A DNA stretch of 64,000 nt from Tsukamurella ocularis (GCF_024807615.1 NZ_JANUCJ010000001.1:558001-622000); one strand, 5' to 3'; counted from the first letter of the stretch, positions 52,346 to 61,681 are shown. Translations and numbers: made by a program. Notes: generated by a model not told the origin, from the letters alone.

Positions 52346-55285
52346 TCAGACGGTCTCGTCCGCGGGCGCCGCGGCGGGCGCCTTCTTCGCGGGCGTGGTC
52401 TTCTTGGCGACAGTCTTCTTCGCGACGGTCTTCTTGGCCGCCGTCTTCTTCGCGGCGGCCTTCTTGGCCGGTGCCTTCTTGACGGGCGCCTTCTTGGCCG
52501 CCGCCTTCTTGGTGGCCTTCTTCTTCACCGGACCCCGGGCGCGACGGTCGGCGAGCAGCTCGGAAGCGCGCTCGTCGGTGATGGTCGCGACCTCGTCGCC
52601 CTTCCGGAGCGAGGCATTGGTCTCGCCGTCGGTGACGTACGGACCGAACCGGCCGTCCTTGATCACCATCGCGGTGCCGGAGACGGGGTCGTTGCCCAGC
52701 TCGCGCAGCGGCGGCGCGGCGGCGGCACCGCGACCCCGTCGCTTGGGCTCCGCGTACAGCTTGAGCGCCTCCTCGAGGGTCACCGTGAACATCTGGTCCT
52801 CGGTCGCCAGCGAGCGGGAGTCGGTGCCCTTCTTCAGGTACGGCCCGTAGCGGCCGTTCTGGGCGGTGATCTCCTCCTTGGACTCGGGATCGACGCCCAC
52901 GACGCGGGGCAGCGAGAGCAGTCGCAGCGCGTCCTCGAGGGTCACGGTCTCGACGTCCATGGTCTTGAGCAGCGAGCCGGTGCGCGGCTTGGGCGCATCG
53001 GCCTTCTTCTTGCGGGTCTTGGGCTTCGCGGCCTCGGCGTCCAGGTCCTCCGCCTCGGAATCCTTCTCGGGCTCCGGCAGGATCTCGGTGACGTACGGGC
53101 CGAAGCGGCCCTCCTTGGCGACGATCTCGTGCCCCGTCGCCGGGTCGATACCCAGCGGGCGACCGTCCTGCGGAGTCGCGAACAGCTTCTCCGCGACCTC
53201 CTCGGTCAGCTCGTCGGGAGTCATCGACGCCAGGATGTTGGCGCGCTGGACCTCGGGCTCACCCTTCTCGCCGGTGACGGTGCGCTCCAGATACGGGCCG
53301 TAGCGGCCCACGCGCACGTAGACGACGTTGCCGTCCGGGTCGGTGTAGAGCGGGATCGAGTTGACCGCGCGCGCGTCGATGGCATCGAGGTTCGCGGCGA
53401 CGAGGTTCTTCAGGCCGGGACTGTCCGGGCCGGGGCCGTCGGCACCGGCGACTGCGGCCCCGTCTCCCTCGGGCCCGCCGTCGCCGAAGTAGAACCGGGT
53501 GAGCCAGTCGACGCGGCCCTCGCGGCCGCCGGCGATCTCGTCGAGATCGTCTTCCATCGACGCGGTGAAGTTGTAGTCGACGAGGCCGCCGAAGTGGCCC
53601 TCGAGCAGGCCGATCACCGCGAACGCCACCCACTGCGGGACGAGGGCGTTGCCCTTCTTCACGACGTAGCCGCGGTCCTGGATGGTCTTGATGATCGAGG
53701 CGTAGGTCGACGGTCGGCCGATGCCCAGCTCTTCGAGGGTCTTGACCAGGGAGGCCTCGGTGTAGCGGGCGGGCGGGCTGGTGACGTGGTCGGCGGCGGC
53801 CAGCTCGGCGGCGGTGATGGCCTGGCCCTTGACCAGCTGCGGGAGCCGTGACTCGGCGTCGTCGGCCTCGCCGCCGGCCTGGTCGTCGACGGTCTCGACA
53901 TACGCGGAGAGGAAGCCGGGGAAGGTAATGGTCCGGCCCGAGGCGGCGAACTCGACGCTCTCGCCGGTCGAAGCCGCTCCGCCGATGCGCAGGCTGAGCG
54001 TGGTGCCCTTGACGTCGGCCATCTGCGAGGCGACGGTGCGCTGCCAGATCAGCTCGTAGAGCCGGAACTCGTCGCTGTTCAGCACCGACGCCAGCGCGCC
54101 CGGCGTCTGGAAGGTCTCGCCCGCGGGGCGGATCGCCTCGTGGGCCTCCTGCGCGTTCTTGACCTTGCGGGTGTACTGCCGCGGGGTCGGATGCACGAAC
54201 TCGGGGCCGTACAGCTGCCCGGCCTGCTCGCGGGCCGCGGTGATCGCGGTCTCCGACAGCGTGGTCGAGTCCGTACGCATGTAAGTGATGTATCCGCCCT
54301 CGTAGAGGCGTTGCGCGATCTGCATGGTGCGGTCGGTGTTGAACCGCAGCTTGCGGCTCGCCTCCTGCTGCAGGGTCGAGGTCATGAACGGCGCGTAGGG
54401 CTTGCGGGTGTACGGCTTCTCCTCGACGGAGGTCACCGTCAGGCTCGCACCCTGCAGGCCGGCCACCAGGGCGTTCGCCCGGGCACCGTCGAGCACGGTG
54501 ATCCCGGTGGGCTTCTTGAGCTGCCCCTGCGCGTCGAAGTCGCGGCCGGTGGCGACGCGGTCGCCGTCGACGGTCACGAGGCGCGCGCCGAAAGTGCGCG
54601 GGGAGGCCTGCGCGCCGGCGTCGAGCTGCGCGGCGATGTCCCAGTACCCGGCGGTGCGGAAGGCGATGCGCTCGCGCTCGCGGTCGACGATGATGCGGGT
54701 CGCGACGGACTGGACACGCCCGGCGGACAGGCCCTGGTTGACCTTGCGCCACAGCACGGGGCTGACCTCGTAGCCATAGAGGCGGTCGAGGATGCGGCGG
54801 GTCTCCTGCGCGTCGACGAGGTTCATGTCGAGCTCGCGCGGCTCATCCGCCGCGGCCTGGATGGCCTGCTGGGTGATCTCGTGAAAGACCATCCGCTTGA
54901 CCGGGACCTTGGGCTTGAGCACCTCCTGCAGGTGCCATGCGATGGCCTCGCCCTCGCGGTCACCGTCCGTCGCGAGGTAAAGCTCGTCGGCCTGCTTGAG
55001 CAGGGACTTCAGCTCGGACACGGTGGAGCGCTTGCTGGCGGACGTGACGTAGTGGGCCTCGAACTCGTGGTCCACGTCGACGCCGAGGCGGGCCCAGGGC
55101 TTGCCCTGGTCGGCCTCGGGCAGCGGGTTATCGCGGCTCGGAAGGTCGCGGATGTGGCCCATCGACGCGCGGACCGTGTAGTTCGGGCCGAGGAAGTCGC
55201 CGATCTTCTTGCCCTTCGCAGGAGACTCCACGATCACCAGGCGATGCAGGCCGTCTCCAGCTGCTGCCTTCCCTCGTGCCGCCAT
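52346..55285 (-). CDS. topA: DNA topoisomerase I TopA
   Basis: 979 residues, type IA topoisomerase. N-terminal TOPRIM (LVIVESPAKGKKIGDFLG near residue 16, ATDGDREGEAIAWHL near 106), active-site GYITYMRTDSTTLS near 330 with the catalytic Tyr, then four C-terminal Topo repeat domains (for example NGRYGPYLKKGTD and DGRFGPYVTDGE), and a Lys/Ala/Pro tail of about 65 residues like actinobacterial enzymes. It relaxes negative supercoils. ATG at 55285 has GGAGGG. Order with adenylate cyclase and the Rv3647c-like gene matches M. tuberculosis. Confidence 0.95.
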   Translation of the reverse strand: MAARGKAAAGDGLHRLVIVESPAKGKKIGDFLGPNYTVRASMGHIRDLPSRDNPLPEADQGKPWARLGVDVDHEFEAHYVTSASKRSTVSELKSLLKQADELYLATDGDREGEAIAWHLQEVLKPKVPVKRMVFHEITQQAIQAAADEPRELDMNLVDAQETRRILDRLYGYEVSPVLWRKVNQGLSAGRVQSVATRIIVDRERERIAFRTAGYWDIAAQLDAGAQASPRTFGARLVTVDGDRVATGRDFDAQGQLKKPTGITVLDGARANALVAGLQGASLTVTSVEEKPYTRKPYAPFMTSTLQQEASRKLRFNTDRTMQIAQRLYEGGYITYMRTDSTTLSETAITAAREQAGQLYGPEFVHPTPRQYTRKVKNAQEAHEAIRPAGETFQTPGALASVLNSDEFRLYELIWQRTVASQMADVKGTTLSLRIGGAASTGESVEFAASGRTITFPGFLSAYVETVDDQAGGEADDAESRLPQLVKGQAITAAELAAADHVTSPPARYTEASLVKTLEELGIGRPSTYASIIKTIQDRGYVVKKGNALVPQWVAFAVIGLLEGHFGGLVDYNFTASMEDDLDEIAGGREGRVDWLTRFYFGDGGPEGDGAAVAGADGPGPDSPGLKNLVAANLDAIDARAVNSIPLYTDPDGNVVYVRVGRYGPYLERTVTGEKGEPEVQRANILASMTPDELTEEVAEKLFATPQDGRPLGIDPATGHEIVAKEGRFGPYVTEILPEPEKDSEAEDLDAEAAKPKTRKKKADAPKPRTGSLLKTMDVETVTLEDALRLLSLPRVVGVDPESKEEITAQNGRYGPYLKKGTDSRSLATEDQMFTVTLEEALKLYAEPKRRGRGAAAAPPLRELGNDPVSGTAMVIKDGRFGPYVTDGETNASLRKGDEVATITDERASELLADRRARGPVKKKATKKAAAKKAPVKKAPAKKAAAKKTAAKKTVAKKTVAKKTTPAKKAPAAAPADETV

Positions 55286-55456
55286 GGACCCTCCTGATCT
55301 GTTCCGGTGGCACCTGTGTCACCACCTCGACCCCTCACGTCACTTCCGACGTAGGCGGCCACTCCGGTGCTCATTCTGCCGCACCTCGGGCCCCACCTTA
55401 TATACAGGGGCCGCTGCACGCCTCACGGATTCCTCCGGACGGGTCCGATCCTGCCC

Positions 55457-56035
55457 TCAGGGCTGCGGCCAGTGTGCGGCCGCGTCGGCGTGCGCGGGCG
55501 GGTCGCCGATGCTCTCCCGCAGCCGCAGGAGGCGACGGTGCCCGGATACCCGCAGCGCCGGTTTCGTCCCTCGCGTACCCACCAGGGTGGGCGCAACGCC
55601 GGCGCGCATGAGGGCGGTCGCGAGGACGGGCGCGCTCTCCGGCGCATGCTGGTCGAGCGCGAGGAGGTAGTGCACGCCGTCCACGTCGCCTCCCGCGAGC
55701 GCCCAGGCCCGCAGCGCGCGCGGGCCGGGGACCCAGGTCGACGGTGCCGTCTTGGCCGCGCCACGCGTCCAGGCGACGGCCATCGGCTGCAGTTCCGGGG
55801 CCGCGAGGGTCCGGACCAGCGGATTCCCCTCCTCGGAGGTGTCGAGCTGCGGCCGCAGGCCGGCCTCCTCGATCATCACGGCGATCGCCTCGGCGCGCCA
55901 CGGGTCGGGGACGACGACGGACACGCGTGCACTACCGCCCACCTGCACGATCTGCCCCGTCGTCGCGAGCAGACCAGCGAGGTCGCGGGGCGACGGCTCG
56001 GTCTGCTCGGCGGAGAAGAGTGACAGTTGGGACAC
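55457..56035 (-). CDS. Conserved hypothetical protein, Rv3647c-like
   Basis: 192 residues, the same length as M. tuberculosis Rv3647c, in the same place upstream of topA. N-terminal SQLSLFSAEQTEPSPRDLAGLL, a central VSVVVPDPWRAEAIAVMIEEAGLRP, then LVRTLAAPELQPMAVAWTRGAAKT, then a C-terminal LRVSGHRRLLRLRESIG. No transmembrane helix or known domain. Start is GTG at 56035. The 171-base gap to topA holds no feature that I can see. Confidence 0.75.
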   Translation of the reverse strand: MSQLSLFSAEQTEPSPRDLAGLLATTGQIVQVGGSARVSVVVPDPWRAEAIAVMIEEAGLRPQLDTSEEGNPLVRTLAAPELQPMAVAWTRGAAKTAPSTWVPGPRALRAWALAGGDVDGVHYLLALDQHAPESAPVLATALMRAGVAPTLVGTRGTKPALRVSGHRRLLRLRESIGDPPAHADAAAHWPQP

Positions 56036-56135
56036 GTGATGAGCCTAGAGGGCCGTGGTGCGGCGACGCCGTCGACACGGCGAACGAGCCGGAAGTGGGC
56101 CGCACTGCAGTCGTGGCGAACGGCCGGGAAATGCA

Positions 56136-56169
56136 CAGCACCCCTCCACCCGAAGGCGGAGGGGTGCTG
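56136..56169 (-). terminator. Terminator hairpin after cspA
   Basis: CAGCACCCCTCC (56136-56147) and GGAGGGGTGCTG (56158-56169) form a perfect 12-bp stem with a 10-base loop, 33 bases past the cspA stop on the minus strand; TTTCCC follows 5 bases later. Confidence 0.75.
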
Positions 56170-56201
56170 CGAGAAACTCGTATCGCGTGGTGCGAGGTTT
56201 C

Positions 56202-56405
56202 TTAGAGAGCGCGGACGCCGGTGGCCTGCGGGCCCTTGGTGCCCTGGCCGACCTCGAACTCCACGAGCTGGTTCTCCTCGAGGGTACGGAAGCCGTTGCC
56301 CTGGATCTCCGAGTAGTGGACGAACACGTCATCCGAGCCGTCGGCCGGTGCGATGAAGCCGAAGCCCTTCTCCGCGTTGAACCACTTCACAGTTCCCTGT
56401 GCCAT
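56202..56405 (-). CDS. cspA: Cold-shock protein CspA
   Basis: 67-residue single OB-fold cold-shock domain. RNP1 is KGFGFIAP (13-20), RNP2 is VFVHYSEI (27-34); [14 protein letters not shown] and [20 protein letters not shown] are typical. Binds single-stranded RNA/DNA as an RNA chaperone. AGGAAA lies nine bases upstream of the ATG. A small hairpin CCTAC/GTAGG (56429-56442) sits in its leader, which may be long. Corresponds to Rv3648c by order. Confidence 0.95.
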   Translation of the reverse strand: MAQGTVKWFNAEKGFGFIAPADGSDDVFVHYSEIQGNGFRTLEENQLVEFEVGQGTKGPQATGVRAL

Positions 56406-56772
56406 TGAGATGTTTCCTAACTTGTCTACCTACCGGTGTAGGAACCGTTCCCCCTGTGGGGCGCGATTCCTGGCCGGTTCCGGCCGCCATACTTTCTGGA
56501 GCCGTTTGCGGAGACCGCACACAAAAACCTTCAGTACCACGCCCGCAACATCGATCCCCCGATGGTCCCTTCGGACCCCCGGCGGGAGCTGCGACCGCTT
56601 ACAGTCAATCACGATTTCCCATCGAGCGACAGCGGGCGGCGCGATTTCGCCTTCCGTTCACCCGCCGTCCCACCGGACGACGGTCCGTTCTCGGCGCGGC
56701 TAGACTGGTCGACCAGCGCGTCCACCGTCCCTGCGGCCATGCGGACGCCGGGTCGATGCGGGGGCTATCACG
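56406..56772. other. Divergent intergenic region cspA / helicase
   Basis: 367 bases, AT-richer than its surroundings, with no supported gene. It holds the cspA leader with a small hairpin (56429-56442) and must contain promoters for both cspA and the helicase; no clear -35/-10 pair stands out. The helicase GTG follows at 56773. Confidence 0.5.
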
Positions 56773-59088
56773 GTGGAACACAACACCTTCGGCAGGGAGC
56801 TACTGGCCCGTGTGATGGCCGGCTCGGGCTCCGGTACCGAGAGCCTCACCCACGTGGCGGATATCCCGTCACGCCGAGCCGAATTCGCCCCGTGGCCCGA
56901 GTGGGTCCCGCCGCGGGTGCGAGAGGGACTCATCGAAGAGGGCGTCCGGGAGCCCTGGCGGCACCAGGCGGCGGCCGCGGAGCACGCCCACGCGGGGCGG
57001 CATGTCGTGATCTCGACGGGGACCGCCTCCGGCAAGTCCCTCGCCTACCAGCTGCCGGTGCTCGCGACGCTCACCGAGGACCCCCGGGCGACGGTGCTGT
57101 ACCTGTCGCCGACGAAGGCCCTCGGCACGGACCAGCACCGGGCCGCGGTGCGCCTGACCACCGACTACGGCCCGAACGACGCCTCGCCCGCCATGTACGA
57201 CGGCGACACCTCGCAGGAGATGCGGCGGTGGGCGCGCTCCGACAGCCGGTGGGTGTTCACCAACCCGGACATGCTGCACGTGGGACTGCTTCCGCGGCAC
57301 GCGAAGTGGGCCCGGTTCCTGCGCGGCTTGCGGTACGTGGTGGTCGACGAGTGCCATCACTACCGCGGGGTCTTCGGCTCGCACACCGCCCTCGTCCTGC
57401 GGCGCCTACTGCGGGTGGCCGCGAAGTACGGCAGCACCCCCACGGTGATCTGCGCGTCCGCGACCACGTCCGATCCGGCGGGCGCGGCGTCGCGGCTCAT
57501 CGGCGCGGACTGCGTTGCCGTCACCGAGGATTCGTCCCCGCACGGACCGCGGACCGTCGCCCTGTGGGAGCCGCCGCTGCTGCCCGACCTGGAGGGTGAG
57601 AACGGGGCGCCCGTGCGGCGCCCCGCCACCACGGAGGCGGCGCGGATGTTGTCCGACCTGGTGGTCGAGGGGGCGCGCACACTCGCCTTCGTCCGGTCCC
57701 GACGGTCCGCCGAGACGGTCGCGCTCTCGGCCCGGCGGATGCTCGCCGAGGCGACGCCCGAGCTGGCGGAGCGGATCGCCGCTTACCGGGCCGGGTACCT
57801 CGCGGATGATCGCCGCCGGCTCGAGCAGGGCCTCAACGACGGGGCGCTGCTCGGCGTGGCGACGACGAACGCGTTGGAGCTGGGCGTGGACATCGCGGGC
57901 CTGGACGCGGTGCTGATGGCCGGCTTCCCCGGCACCGTCGCCTCGTTCTGGCAGCAGGCGGGGCGCAGCGGGCGGCGCGGGCAGGGCTCCCTGATCCTGC
58001 TGATCGCCCGCGACGATCCGCTGGACACCTACCTGGTGCACCACCCCGAGTCGCTGCTGGGGCAGCCGGTGGAGGCGACGATCACCGACCCGTGGAACCC
58101 GTACGTGCTCGGCCCGCAGCTGCTGTGCGCGGCGAGTGAGATCCCGCTGGCTCGCGCGGAGGTGGCGTCGCTGGGTGCGGTGGACGTGGTCGGGCGGCTG
58201 GTGGCCGACGGGCTGCTGCGCGAACGGCCCGCCGGCTACTTCCTGGCCGCCGGGATCGATCCGCATGCGGGCGTGAACATCCGGGGCGGCGCGGGCAGCG
58301 AGATCCTCATCGTGGAGGAGGCGACCGGGCGGCTGCTGGGCACGGTCGATTTCACCCGGGCGCTCTCGACGGTGCACCAGGGCGCGGTGCACGTGCACCA
58401 GGGCGAGTCGTACGTGGTGGACGAGCTGGACCTCGACGACGGGCTGGCGCTCGTGCACGCGGAGGAGCCGGACTGGAGCACGTCGGCGCGCGAGGACCTG
58501 GACGTGCATGTGACCGGGGTGCACTCGACGGAGGTGCTGGGCGACGTCACCGCGCGGTTCGTCTCCGTGGAGGTCACCAGCCGCGTGGTCGGCTACCTGC
58601 GGACGCTGCGCAGCGGCGAGGTGCTGGACGCAGTCGAGCTGGACCTGCCGGAGACCACGTTGGCGACCCGCGCCGCCCTGATCACCCTGACCCCGGAGGT
58701 GCTCGAATCGGCGGGGCTGGTCCCGGAACGCTGGCCGGGGGCGCTCCACGCCGCCGAGCACGCGGCAATCGGGCTGCTGCCGCTGGTCGCGTCGTGCGAC
58801 CGGTGGGACATCGGCGGGCTCTCGACGGCGCTGCACGACGACACCGGCCTGCCGTCGATCTTCGTCTACGACGGCTACCCCGGCGGGGCCGGCTTCGCCG
58901 AACGCGGCTACGAGTCCCTGGCGACGTGGCTCGTGGCGACGCGGGACGCCGTCGCCGCCTGCGAGTGCCCGTCGGGCTGCCCGTCGTGCGTGCAGTCGCC
59001 CAAGTGCGGCAACGGGAACGACCCGCTCGACAAGGAGGGCGCCGTCCTCGTGCTCGACCTGGTGCTCGCCGGGGTGGCCGCGGGTTGA
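56773..59088 (+). CDS. DEAD/DEAH-box helicase with DUF1998 zinc domain (Rv3649/MrfA-like)
   Basis: 771 residues, the same length as M. tuberculosis Rv3649. Motif I STGTASGKSLAYQLPV near 79, Ia LYLSPTKALGTDQ, DECH box VVVDECHHYRG near 195, motif III CASATTSDP, motif V ATNALELGVDIAGLDAVLMAGFPG, motif VI QQAGRSGRRGQGS near 395. The C-terminal DUF1998 holds four cysteines in CECPSGCPSCVQSPKCGNGND. B. subtilis MrfA of this type repairs mitomycin-type DNA damage. Start is GTG at 56773. The stop is one base from the TfoX-like stop. Confidence 0.88.
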   Translation: MEHNTFGRELLARVMAGSGSGTESLTHVADIPSRRAEFAPWPEWVPPRVREGLIEEGVREPWRHQAAAAEHAHAGRHVVISTGTASGKSLAYQLPVLATLTEDPRATVLYLSPTKALGTDQHRAAVRLTTDYGPNDASPAMYDGDTSQEMRRWARSDSRWVFTNPDMLHVGLLPRHAKWARFLRGLRYVVVDECHHYRGVFGSHTALVLRRLLRVAAKYGSTPTVICASATTSDPAGAASRLIGADCVAVTEDSSPHGPRTVALWEPPLLPDLEGENGAPVRRPATTEAARMLSDLVVEGARTLAFVRSRRSAETVALSARRMLAEATPELAERIAAYRAGYLADDRRRLEQGLNDGALLGVATTNALELGVDIAGLDAVLMAGFPGTVASFWQQAGRSGRRGQGSLILLIARDDPLDTYLVHHPESLLGQPVEATITDPWNPYVLGPQLLCAASEIPLARAEVASLGAVDVVGRLVADGLLRERPAGYFLAAGIDPHAGVNIRGGAGSEILIVEEATGRLLGTVDFTRALSTVHQGAVHVHQGESYVVDELDLDDGLALVHAEEPDWSTSAREDLDVHVTGVHSTEVLGDVTARFVSVEVTSRVVGYLRTLRSGEVLDAVELDLPETTLATRAALITLTPEVLESAGLVPERWPGALHAAEHAAIGLLPLVASCDRWDIGGLSTALHDDTGLPSIFVYDGYPGGAGFAERGYESLATWLVATRDAVAACECPSGCPSCVQSPKCGNGNDPLDKEGAVLVLDLVLAGVAAG

Positions 59089-59089
59089 G

Positions 59090-59419
59090 TCATTTGAGCG
59101 GCAGCGACCGCGCGTAGTCGACGGTGCGCCGCACCCACTCCGCGAGCTCGGTGTCCGACGCCGTCGCCTCCGCATCGAGATCGAGCCAGCCGCGCATCTC
59201 GCGCCCCCGCATGACGGTGCGCGTCACGTGCGGCCCGAGCAGTTCGTCGGCGACGTCGGCGTCCAGGTGCACCATGGCCTCGCCCTTGCTGTTCGCGGCG
59301 ATCGCCATGTGCCCGTCGACGAGGAACGCCAGCCCGCCGAACATGCGCTTTTCCACCACGCCGGGCTGCCCGTCGATCGCGTTCCGGATCCTGTCCGCCA
59401 GCCCCTCGTCGTACGCCAT
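59090..59419 (-). CDS. TfoX N-terminal domain protein
   Basis: 109 residues. MAYDEGLADRIRNAIDGQPGVVEKRMFGGLAFLVDGHMAIAA matches the TfoX_N/Sxy fold (KRMFGGLAF is its hallmark), and ends with ELAEWVRRTVDYARSLPLK. The C-terminal TfoX half is absent, as is normal for the actinobacterial version, whose role is unknown. ATG at 59419. Convergent with the helicase. Confidence 0.8.
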   Translation of the reverse strand: MAYDEGLADRIRNAIDGQPGVVEKRMFGGLAFLVDGHMAIAANSKGEAMVHLDADVADELLGPHVTRTVMRGREMRGWLDLDAEATASDTELAEWVRRTVDYARSLPLK

Positions 59420-59480
59420 GAGACTCAGTGTGCGCGCTGCGACCCCAGCGCCGCAGTTTTCGGGCTGTTAGGTTTCGGGA

Positions 59481-59969
59481 ATGACCTTCGAGGACGACCT
59501 GGCCGCCGCCTGGCGCAGCGCGCCGGAACTCTCGGACTCCGACCTACGCGCCCGCATCGACCGGATCGTCAGCGCACCGGGCGTGCCCTCATCGATCGCC
59601 GCGTTCGAGCGCGCCGGCGCTGATGATTCGACGGGGCGTCCCGACCTCGCGGTGAGCGGCTACCGCCGCGCATTGGAACTCGGGCTGGACGACGATCGTG
59701 CTCGACAGGCCACCATCCAACTCGCGAGCTCGCTACGCAACCTGGGCGACCCAGCGGGCGGGCTCACACTGCTCGGCGAGCTCGACGCTGCCCGAGGCGA
59801 CGGGCTGGACCCGGCGATCGCGATCTTCCGCGCCCTGTGCCTGACCGACCTGGACCGCAGCACCGACGCGGTGGCCCTGCTCATCGATGCGCTCGCCGAT
59901 TCCCTCTCTCGGTATCAGCGGTCGTCTCGCGGATACGCCGCCGAACTGCGCTCCCGCGCCAGGCACTGA
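59481..59969 (+). CDS. Tetratricopeptide-repeat protein
   Basis: 162 residues, all helical. About three TPR units are seen: RPDLAVSGYRRALELGLDDD, RQATIQLASSLRNLGDPAGGLTLL, and AIAIFRALCLTDLDRSTDAVALLIDAL. No signal or transmembrane segment, so probably a cytosolic scaffold. Stands alone; the next 173 bases before the pilus operon end hold nothing that I recognise. Confidence 0.72.
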   Translation: MTFEDDLAAAWRSAPELSDSDLRARIDRIVSAPGVPSSIAAFERAGADDSTGRPDLAVSGYRRALELGLDDDRARQATIQLASSLRNLGDPAGGLTLLGELDAARGDGLDPAIAIFRALCLTDLDRSTDAVALLIDALADSLSRYQRSSRGYAAELRSRARH

Positions 59970-60142
59970 GGGTCGGCCGCAGCGGGCGGACGGAACGCAC
60001 TGGTCGGGCATCGGGGCGATGTCCGCACAGACCGTCCTGGCCAGGCCGACCGGCTGGTGGTGCTCATCGACGGCGGATCACCGCGACCGGGCCGTGGTCC
60101 GAGCTCGCCTCGGACTGAGGATTCCTCGGCGGCTGAGGCCGC

Positions 60143-60532
60143 TCACTCCGGGCCCGCCCGGGCGACCGCGACGGCCTCGTCGGGTCCGAAGACCGACAGG
60201 GAGACCGGGACGCTCACGCGCACCGTCACCGCGAAACCATCCACACCGCACGCTCGGAGCGATCCCGCGTTCGCCCGGGCCAGACGTTCCGCCGCCCCGC
60301 ACGCCTCCTCCGCGTCGATCGCGCTCGCCGCACCGGAGAGCGCCGCCAGGTCGGCCGCCGCCTGCGCACGGTGGCGAGCGGAGACGGCGGCACCCACGTC
60401 GACCAGCATCACCGCCACCACGACGATTGCGGCGACCATCACCGCCGCAAGCACCGTCGCCACTCCGTCGTCCCGCCCGCCGAGCGAACGGGCCCATTGA
60501 TGCGGAGGGCCCGCACGCTCGTACGCCGTCAC
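60143..60532 (-). CDS. TadE/TadG-like pilus protein (Rv3654c-like)
   Basis: 129 residues. One N-terminal hydrophobic segment after a charged start (GVATVLAAVMVAAIVVVAVMLVDVG at about 23-47), followed by SARHRAQAAADLAALSGA, the signature of pilus-assembly TadE/TadG-type proteins. GTG at 60532 overlaps the tadE stop as GTGA; the longer open frame upstream is tadE shadow. Last gene of the ssd-tadA-tadB-tadC-flp-tadE operon. Exported, membrane-anchored. Confidence 0.72.
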   Translation of the reverse strand: MTAYERAGPPHQWARSLGGRDDGVATVLAAVMVAAIVVVAVMLVDVGAAVSARHRAQAAADLAALSGAASAIDAEEACGAAERLARANAGSLRACGVDGFAVTVRVSVPVSLSVFGPDEAVAVARAGPE

Positions 60533-60906
60533 GGCGCCGTCCCCGGTTCCGCGGCGGCGACCGCCGTAGCGGCGACCGTGAGCCCGGGCAGCAACGCGAC
60601 CGGGGCCCGGACCTGCACCGTCACCGTGTCGCCGTCGCGGCTGACCGAGGACGTCGCGCCAGGCGGGCCGACCAGCTCGACCGCGCGGGAGGCCCGCGCG
60701 TCGTCGCCCCGAGCGCTGAGCCGAGCCGCCTCGCGAGCGGCGTCCACGCACCGCACGTGCGCGGTGACGCCCACTACCGCCCCCATACTGAGCACCAGAA
60801 CGGTGATCAGGCTGGCGACGGCGAACGCGGCCTCGACGGTGACCGCGCCCGCCTCGCTCGCTAGCCGGTCGAGGTACCCAGCGCCTTGCCGATGATGTCC
60901 GTCAAT
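60529..60906 (-). CDS. TadE-like minor pilin; 5' end uncertain
   Basis: The frame ending at 60529 contains a TadE protein: GAVTVEAAFAVASLITVLVLSMGAVVG (prepilin-like Glu and hydrophobic stem), HVRCVDAAREAARLSARGD, and a C-terminal beta domain. But no ATG, GTG or TTG lies in frame just before it. The only standard starts are at 61053 and 61038, at the very start of the flp gene in another frame. The boundary here is the in-frame ATT at 60906, chosen only as a possible rare start. The domain itself overlaps the flp stop. Confidence 0.6.
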   Translation of the reverse strand: MDGHHRQGAGYLDRLASEAGAVTVEAAFAVASLITVLVLSMGAVVGVTAHVRCVDAAREAARLSARGDDARASRAVELVGPPGATSSVSRDGDTVTVQVRAPVALLPGLTVAATAVAAAEPGTAP

Positions 60907-61055
60907 CCGCTGACGATGTTGTCGCCGGTGACGACCCCGTACAGCACCGCGCCGAACGCGGCCGCCGCAATAGTGCCGATCGCATACTCCACGGTCGACA
61001 TTCCGTCGTCCTCCAGCATCAGCTCGGTCATCCTGCATCGCAATCGAATCCACAT
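60861..61055 (-). CDS. flp: Flp-type pilin
   Basis: 64 residues. A basic leader ends before EDDGMSTVEYAIGTIAAAAFGAVLYGVV: a prepilin-like site (Gly/Met before Ser-Thr-Val-Glu-Tyr) with Glu and Tyr at positions 4-5 of the mature part, as in Flp pilins, then about 20 hydrophobic residues. ATG at 61055 has a GGAAGGGGG ribosome site, the strongest in this operon. Major subunit of a Tad pilus, secreted after TadV-type cleavage; corresponds to Rv3656c. Confidence 0.88.
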   Translation of the reverse strand: MWIRLRCRMTELMLEDDGMSTVEYAIGTIAAAAFGAVLYGVVTGDNIVSGLTDIIGKALGTSTG

Positions 61056-61078
61056 TCCATCCCCCTTCCGTCGGACCG

Positions 61079-61681
61079 CTACAGCAGTCCCTCTCCGAGC
61101 ACCTTGCCCGCGAGTCCCATCACGACCGGCACGATGCCCAGGCACACGAACGCCGGTAGGAAGCACAGCCCGAGCGGTCCCGCGACCGCGACGCCCGCCC
61201 GCTCGCCCGCAGCGACCGCTCGGTCCTCCGCCTGCGCCCGTTCGGTGCGCGCGAGGTCCGCCAGCCCGGCGGCCGGCGACGAACCCGCGCGGGCGGACCG
61301 TCGGAGCATGCGGCTGAGCCCAACGACCTGCGGGTCCACCGACTCCGTCCGCCACGCGGTCTCGGGGTCGGAGCCGAGGGCCAGCAGTTCCGCCGCGCGG
61401 GTCAGCACCTCCGCGAGCGCGGGCGGCGCGCCCGCGGCGGTGGCGCGGGCCGCGTCGGCGGTCGGCATACCCGCGCGGAGGCAAACGGCGAACAGGTCGT
61501 AGGCCGCGGCGGCCTCGAACGGGTCCGGCGCCGCGGCCCGCCGCGGCAGTCGCAGCCCGCGCAACCGCGCCGTCTCCCCGGAGGCGGTGGCCGCCACCGC
61601 CGAGCGCGCCGCCACCGGCAACACGAGCAGCGCCGCCGCCAGCAACGCGAGCGCGGCGGCGAGCGGGCCGTACCCGCTCAC
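61079..61681 (-). CDS. tadC: TadC-type pilus inner-membrane protein
   Basis: 200 residues, T2SSF domain. Hydrophobic start LAAALALLAAALLVLPVAARS, then FEAAAAYDLFAVCLRAGMPTADAARATA and [46 protein letters not shown], and a C-terminal helix pair GPLGLCFLPAFVCLGIVPVVMGL. GTG at 61681 overlaps the tadB stop as GTGA. Works with TadB as the membrane platform for Flp pilus assembly. Rv3657c-like. Confidence 0.83.
   Translation of the reverse strand: MSGYGPLAAALALLAAALLVLPVAARSAVAATASGETARLRGLRLPRRAAAPDPFEAAAAYDLFAVCLRAGMPTADAARATAAGAPPALAEVLTRAAELLALGSDPETAWRTESVDPQVVGLSRMLRRSARAGSSPAAGLADLARTERAQAEDRAVAAGERAGVAVAGPLGLCFLPAFVCLGIVPVVMGLAGKVLGEGLL

Noticed and set aside
52395-52550. Repeat array in the topA 3' region
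   Set aside because: The periodic sequence is simply the codons of the Lys/Ala/Pro tail usual for actinobacterial topoisomerase I.
61038-61055. ATG/GTG codons here as the true tadE start
   Set aside because: They would place about 60 unlike residues, entirely antiframe to flp, before the prepilin-like segment; kept only as a possibility in the tadE entry.
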